Origin: JANSXG01 sp965652425 | Lineage (GTDB): Bacteria > Planctomycetota > Phycisphaerae > Phycisphaerales > UBA1924 | Assembly (NCBI GenBank): GCA_965652425.1 | Contig: CBFGVX010000112.1 | Location: 1-6,825, forward strand | DNA length: 6,825 nt | Direction: 5' to 3' | Shown: in pieces, positions 4,366-6,825 of the stretch | Layout: each line of letters starts with the position of its first letter | How positions within the stretch are numbered: position 1 is the stretch's first letter | Program-made: the position numbers and the translations under genes | The notes under the pieces: generated by a model | Database searches by the model: none | Told to the model about the DNA's origin: nothing | What the model saw: only the letters and a program-made list of their open reading frames with translations

Positions 4366-6441
4366 ATGAGCGGAAACAATTCGTCGATCAAGGCCGATCT
4401 GAAGAACATGAAGGGCATTTCCAAGAAGGATGCCCAGATGCTCGCGGATGCGGAAGTGCTGCTCGGTCCTGATCCGGACGAGATGGGCCATGTCCAGAAC
4501 ATGTTCTGGGGCAACTACCGCGAGGAGCTGATGCACCCGTACCCGCAGCAGGACGCCGAGGAATCGGCCCGCTGCGATCAGCTCATCGCCGAACTCGACG
4601 AGTACATGCGCACGGAGCACCCGGCGATCCAGATCGACCAGGAGCAGGAGATCCCGCGCTGGGTCATCGACCGCCTGTTCTCGATGGGCGTGATGGGCAT
4701 GACCATCCCCAAGGAATACGGCGGGATGGGGCTGGGCATCACCTCGTATGTGCGCGTGCTCGAGAAAATCGGCGAGTACTGCGGCTCGACGGCGGTGCTG
4801 GTCTCAGCGCACCAGTCGATCGGCTGCAAGGCGGTCATGCTGTTCGGCAACGACGAGCAGAAGAAGCTGTGGCTGCCTCACCTCGCCGGCGACTGGGTCA
4901 GCGCGTTCTGCCTGTCGGAGCCGGATGTCGGCTGCGACGCGGGCGGCCAGGTGACCCGCTGCGAGCTGTCGGAGGACGGCGAGCACTACATCCTCAACGG
5001 CGAAAAGAAGTGGGCGACCTCGGGCGCGATCTCGGGCCTGTTCACGGTCATGGCCAAGCAAAAGCTTGCCAACGGCAAGGAGCGCGTGACCGCGCTGGTG
5101 TGCACGCCGGACATGCCGGGCATCGACATCTTCTCGAAGAACCGCAGCAAGTGCGGCATCCGCGGCACCTGGCAGGCCCGGATCAAGTTCAACAATGTCA
5201 AGGTCCCCAAGTTCAACCTGCTCCACGAAGAGGGCAAGGGCCTCAATGTCGCGCTGACCTGTCTGAACTACGGGCGCTGCACGCTTTCGGCGGGCATGCT
5301 CGGTTCGGCGACGCGCTGCATGAACCAGGCGATCAAGTGGTCGCAGACGCGCTACCAGTTCCAGCGCCCGATCGGCGACTTCGATCTGGTCCGCCAGAAG
5401 ATCGCCCGCATGGCGGCGCTGACTTACGCGATGGACGCGATGCTGTACATGACCACCGGCTTCCTCGATCGCGGCGACAAGGACATCCGCATCGAAACGG
5501 CGGTCTGCAAGACCTTCTGCTCGGAGATGGGCTGGAGGGCGGTCAACGACGCGGTCCAGATCATGGGCGGCGAGTCGTACATGACCGAGAACGAGGTCGA
5601 GCGGGCCTTCCGCGACTCCCGTATCAACATCATCGTGGAGGGCGCGAACGAGGTCATGCAGTCGTTCATCTTCGGCTACGGCGGCAAGGCGCTGGCCGAG
5701 CAGATGGTCGGCATCAAGGAGGCGCTCGTCTGGGACGGCGACCAGAGTTTCGGGCAGAACTTCTCGCGCATCGCCAAGAACAGCACGAACACCAAGCTGC
5801 TCTCCAAGGCCCTGCCGCTCGGACTCGAGCTGTACCTCGGCTTCAAGAAAAGCGCCCCGAAGATCACCAAGCTGCACCCCTCGCTCTCGAAGCACGCCGA
5901 CACGCTCAGCAAGCTCATCCAGCAGCACAGCCACATGTTCAAGGTGGCCTCGAAGATGCACGAGGAGAAGATCCTCGAGCGTCAGGTGGTTCAGGCCCGC
6001 GTCGCGGACTGCGCGATGTGGATCCACGGCATCGCCTGCACGCTGAGCAAGCTGGACATGCAGATCCGTCGGGGCGATGAGGGTCTGGAGTTCGAGCGCG
6101 ACAAGGCGGCGGCGCTGCACTTCGTCGACATGGCCGAACTGGAATGCCAGAAGGCGTGGCGCGAGCTCAAGAGCAACCCCGACAACTCGATGCGGGTCGC
6201 CGCGGCTGCTGCGATCGCGCACAACAACGACATGCCCAACGAGCTGTTCGTCATCCCCGAATCGTCCCCCGTGGCCAAGGGAACCGGGCGCACGCCGAAC
6301 CAGTCGGCGATCAAGCAGTTCCCCGGCGATCAGCACGGCGGACGGGCCGAAGACCTGGACGGACGCGGCATGACCGCAGGGAAAGGGGCCAATACCGGCG
6401 CCGGATCGACCCCCGTGGCCGATCCGGATGCCGGTTCCTGA
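4366..6441 (+). CDS. acyl-CoA dehydrogenase, very-long-chain/ACAD9-type architecture
   Basis: This flavoenzyme oxidises acyl-CoA to trans-2-enoyl-CoA using FAD. The 691-residue product has an N-terminal lead of about 85 residues, a helical domain with IPKEYGGMGLG, the flavin-side segment FCLSEPDVGCDAG (from F181), KKWATSG (W216), a beta domain to about 285, and a C-terminal helical domain. In the last, QIMGGESY (Q398-Y405) and ERAFRDSR precede VEGANEV, where Glu425 is the expected catalytic base, placed as in the VLCAD/ACAD9 branch. GGESY replaces the usual GGxGY. An extra helical domain runs from about 450 to 630, as in VLCAD-type enzymes, then a Gly, Ser and Pro-rich tail of 61 residues (631-691) is probably disordered. 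AGGAG at 4355-4359 supports the ATG start. Chain length cannot be read from sequence. Isovaleryl-CoA would suit the neighbouring lyase, but the architecture points to longer chains. Codons end mostly in C, unlike the first three enzymes. Confidence 0.93.
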   Translation: MSGNNSSIKADLKNMKGISKKDAQMLADAEVLLGPDPDEMGHVQNMFWGNYREELMHPYPQQDAEESARCDQLIAELDEYMRTEHPAIQIDQEQEIPRWVIDRLFSMGVMGMTIPKEYGGMGLGITSYVRVLEKIGEYCGSTAVLVSAHQSIGCKAVMLFGNDEQKKLWLPHLAGDWVSAFCLSEPDVGCDAGGQVTRCELSEDGEHYILNGEKKWATSGAISGLFTVMAKQKLANGKERVTALVCTPDMPGIDIFSKNRSKCGIRGTWQARIKFNNVKVPKFNLLHEEGKGLNVALTCLNYGRCTLSAGMLGSATRCMNQAIKWSQTRYQFQRPIGDFDLVRQKIARMAALTYAMDAMLYMTTGFLDRGDKDIRIETAVCKTFCSEMGWRAVNDAVQIMGGESYMTENEVERAFRDSRINIIVEGANEVMQSFIFGYGGKALAEQMVGIKEALVWDGDQSFGQNFSRIAKNSTNTKLLSKALPLGLELYLGFKKSAPKITKLHPSLSKHADTLSKLIQQHSHMFKVASKMHEEKILERQVVQARVADCAMWIHGIACTLSKLDMQIRRGDEGLEFERDKAAALHFVDMAELECQKAWRELKSNPDNSMRVAAAAAIAHNNDMPNELFVIPESSPVAKGTGRTPNQSAIKQFPGDQHGGRAEDLDGRGMTAGKGANTGAGSTPVADPDAGS

Positions 6442-6481
6442 GTCCGCTCGGGCCACCCCTCCCACTTCTCCGGCGACGGGC

Positions 6482-6510
6482 GAGGCGGAAGCGGACACCG
6501 CTCCCGCCTC
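6482..6510 (+). terminator. terminator-like hairpin after acyl-CoA dehydrogenase
   Basis: GAGGCGG-A-AGCGG (6482-6494) and CCGCT-C-CCGCCTC (6498-6510) form a 12-bp stem with one A/C mismatch and an ACA triloop. It lies 40 bases after the dehydrogenase stop and is by far the strongest hairpin between genes in this window. No T run follows, so it may be a T-less terminator, a 3'-end stabiliser or a Rho-assisted site. It marks a probable transcript boundary before the E1 alpha gene. Confidence 0.5.
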
Positions 6511-6530
6511 AGCCGGTACATTGGACCAGT

Positions 6531-6548
6531 GCGAGAACTCGCTTCTCG
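6531..6548. promoter_or_regulatory. overlapping palindromes in the E1 alpha upstream region
   Basis: GCGAG-AA-CTCGC (6531-6542) overlaps CGAGAA-CTCGC-TTCTCG (6532-6548); both are perfect inverted repeats. Such symmetry 60-77 bases before the ATG could be an operator for a dimeric regulator of the dehydrogenase complex or an RNA structure in the leader. A possible -35, TTGGAC at 6521-6526, has no good -10 partner, so the promoter itself is not located. Confidence 0.3.
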
Positions 6549-6607
6549 ACACCGACACCGATCAACCCCTGCGGCGGCACGCCGCGATCAGTACGAAAGA
6601 GCAGACG

Positions 6608-6825
6608 ATGCCGAAACGGATCGCCTACCAGACCGAGATCGAATACCTCCAGATCCTCGACGAGCACGGCAACTTCGACGCCGATCTCGGCGCGGACACC
6701 CTGAGCGACGAGGATGTCCTGTTCCTCTACGAGCAGATGTCGATCGTCCGCCATTACGACGAGATCGCCTTCAAGCTGCAGCGCTCCGGGCGCATGGGCA
6801 CCTACCCGCAGAACAAGGGGCAGGA
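6608..6825 (+). CDS. pdhA: 2-oxoacid (probably pyruvate) dehydrogenase E1 alpha, 5' part only
   Basis: The first 72 codons are present and the gene runs off the right edge. The start resembles E1 alpha subunits of thiamine-diphosphate-dependent pyruvate dehydrogenase: a short lead with LQILDEHG, then LSDEDVLFLYEQM, a conserved VRHYDE helix, and LQRSGRMGTYPQNKGQ. The last motif, matching the (R/G)xGTY...GQE pattern, fits pyruvate rather than branched-chain E1 alpha, although a branched-chain role would suit the leucine-type neighbours. The thiamine-binding motif lies beyond the window. ATG 6608 is preceded only by a weak purine stretch (6596-6601). The frame is open further upstream, including a TTG at 6521, but the ATG gives the family-like N-terminus. 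A hairpin separates it from the dehydrogenase gene, so it probably begins a different operon, presumably with E1 beta and E2 downstream. Confidence 0.8.
   Translation, partial: MPKRIAYQTEIEYLQILDEHGNFDADLGADTLSDEDVLFLYEQMSIVRHYDEIAFKLQRSGRMGTYPQNKGQ

Noticed and set aside
6521..6607. Earlier start of the E1 alpha gene at TTG 6521
   Set aside because: The frame is open, but the added residues do not resemble E1 alpha N-termini and would cross the palindromic region. ATG 6608 is preferred.
1..6825. Mobile element, CRISPR array, toxin-antitoxin or defence system
   Set aside because: I found no transposase or integrase motifs, no terminal inverted repeats, no regularly spaced direct repeats and no short paired genes. 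The window is metabolic.

Overview
The window is high-GC bacterial chromosomal DNA with every recognisable gene on the + strand. It reads as an accessory or catabolic block for acyl-CoA breakdown. The HMG-CoA lyase, methylglutaconyl-CoA-hydratase-like crotonase, further crotonases, long acyl-CoA dehydrogenase and pyruvate-dehydrogenase-type E1 alpha, together with weak Shine-Dalgarno use at several starts, suggest a planctomycete, possibly Phycisphaerae. That placement is an inference from family resemblance and was not tested by any search.

Layout. Bases 1-130 begin with an almost pure G/T tract containing runs of 8, 6 and 16 G. A small membrane-anchored protein of unknown function follows (131-598). 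A short intergenic hairpin separates it from a tight three-gene set: HMG-CoA lyase (633-1553), a divergent crotonase starting at a GTG that overlaps the lyase stop by 4 bp (1550-2314), and a second crotonase 18 bp downstream (2333-3112). A 227-bp gap then carries an extended -10 promoter candidate and a leader hairpin ahead of a third crotonase (3340-4254), which resembles the hydratase part of FadB-type proteins. After 111 bp comes a 691-residue acyl-CoA dehydrogenase of the very-long-chain/ACAD9 architecture (4366-6441). A terminator-like hairpin and an overlapping palindrome fill the next gap. The window ends inside the start of an E1 alpha gene of a 2-oxoacid dehydrogenase (6608-6825).

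How the genes could work together. Acyl-CoA dehydrogenase, methylglutaconyl-CoA hydratase and HMG-CoA lyase are steps 1, 3 and 4 in converting isovaleryl-CoA (from leucine) to acetyl-CoA and acetoacetate. The biotin-dependent methylcrotonyl-CoA carboxylase (step 2) is not in this window and would be expected nearby if this is a true leucine (liu-type) locus. The FadB-like crotonase and the long acyl-CoA dehydrogenase fit general beta-oxidation equally well.

Most of the window is ordinary metabolism. The points most worth a second look are: the first crotonase, which lacks both canonical catalytic glutamates beside a paralogue that keeps one; the promoter and leader hairpin before the third crotonase; the G/T tract at the left edge; the sharp switch in synonymous codon choice between the first gene set and the dehydrogenase; and a longer active-site loop in the HMG-CoA lyase.
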